Source: Aporophyla lueneburgensis
Lineage: Eukaryota; Arthropoda; Insecta; Lepidoptera; Noctuidae
Reading direction: 5' to 3'
DNA: 64,000 bases
NCBI GenBank assembly: GCA_932294355.1
Contig: OW028753.1
Location: forward strand, 5,711,501 to 5,775,500
A program made the position numbers and the translations under genes. The first letter of the stretch is position 1. Every line of letters starts with the position of its first letter. The notes beneath the pieces are model-generated. The model worked only from the letters and a program-made list of their open reading frames with translations. It made no database searches and was not told the origin of the DNA. Below are positions 63,526 to 64,000 of this stretch, one piece after another.

Positions 63526-64000
63526 TTTGTTAAGCTGCCATTCATATTAGTTACGTTCTTTAGTTTGAAATATGGATAAAATCGCTGTAAAACAAGTATT
63601 GTGTTAAATAATAAGTTGCAGCCTTATCATGATTATATCCTAGGATTTAAGACATTGGGGATCACATAAAGATTTTGAATTGCCTGTAGGAATAAGACTA
63701 GGGACATTATCTGCGCTACAGCTCTGTGGTCAGACAATCGGTAAGGGCTCAGATTGCAGATCAACCAATGGACATTAAGCTTAACAGTATAGTAGGTACA
63801 GACCTAGTACACCTAAATATGGTTTAATATTTTGTCCGACACTGTAACACGTCACCTTTAGACCAATTTCGGTATTCCGTGTTACGCTTTATATTTCATT
63901 TCTACTAACGCAATATTGAGAAGTAGTCAGGTGGAAATATTTTTTTTTTTTTTTTTTTTACCTTGCCTTTTCTTTACACGAGTTTCCTCTTTACCGCTTG
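63526..64000. other. AT-rich stretch without a gene
   Basis: A run of about 20 T residues at 63940-63959. Nothing else recognised. Confidence 0.4.

Overview
The window looks like intergenic or intronic DNA of a lepidopteran (moth or butterfly) nuclear genome. The basis is its content: AT-rich sequence with no long host reading frame, split genes with GT..AG signals, and many dispersed repeats of types familiar from ditrysian Lepidoptera. These include Helitrons ending in CTAG, tRNA-derived SINEs with intact A and B boxes, 3' ends of an R1-like LINE, fragments of jockey/CR1-like and RTE-like LINEs, and several MITE families. A noctuoid is possible but cannot be settled from the sequence. I see no rRNA gene, no free-standing tRNA gene, no CRISPR array and no bacterial operon.

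Layout. 1-6.0 kb: AT-rich DNA with two copies of repeat A and two R1-like LINE 3' ends. 6.3-7.7 kb: an 8-bp-TSD MITE, a 37-bp tandem duplication, and a SINE (family D) with a jockey/CR1-like LINE inside it. 7.7-15 kb: mostly plain DNA, one TIR element, two Helitrons and one LINE tail. 15.1-17.7 kb: a broken SINE, a hAT-type MITE with perfect TSD, a 425-bp tandem duplication and a small coding remnant. 18.26-19.28 kb: the best host-gene candidate, a split + strand gene with an Inr/DPE core promoter and a small basic N-terminus. 19.4-26.8 kb: Helitron pieces, repeat A, a 153-bp-arm foldback and a SINE. 26.97-27.19 kb: a candidate terminal exon on the minus strand. 27.3-31.5 kb: repeat C copies and a decayed minus-strand Helitron that keeps the first and last parts of its Rep/helicase gene and carries a 122-bp minisatellite. 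31.9-36.8 kb: a dense nest of SINEs, repeat C, repeat F, a mariner-type MITE and an R1-like LINE with coding C-terminus and 14-bp TSD. 37-45 kb: mostly unannotated, with a 103-codon ORF near a cluster of CRE palindromes. 45.4-51.9 kb: repeat A pair, twin 242-bp MITEs, Helitrons in a row, an RTE-like LINE tail, a mariner-type MITE. 52-64 kb: sparse, with Helitrons, a second R1-like insertion with 14-bp TSD, a foldback element with 9-bp TSD, SINEs and a LINE tail.

The pieces do not form a pathway; the window is a record of nested transposition. LINE machinery probably mobilised the SINEs (known biology, inferred here). The most unusual pattern is that four repeat copies (two SINEs and two Helitrons) contain short, perfect or near-perfect inverted duplications of their own sequence, and in the two Helitrons these sit at the same internal position. 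The most useful gene-level lead is the split gene at 18.26-19.28 kb.
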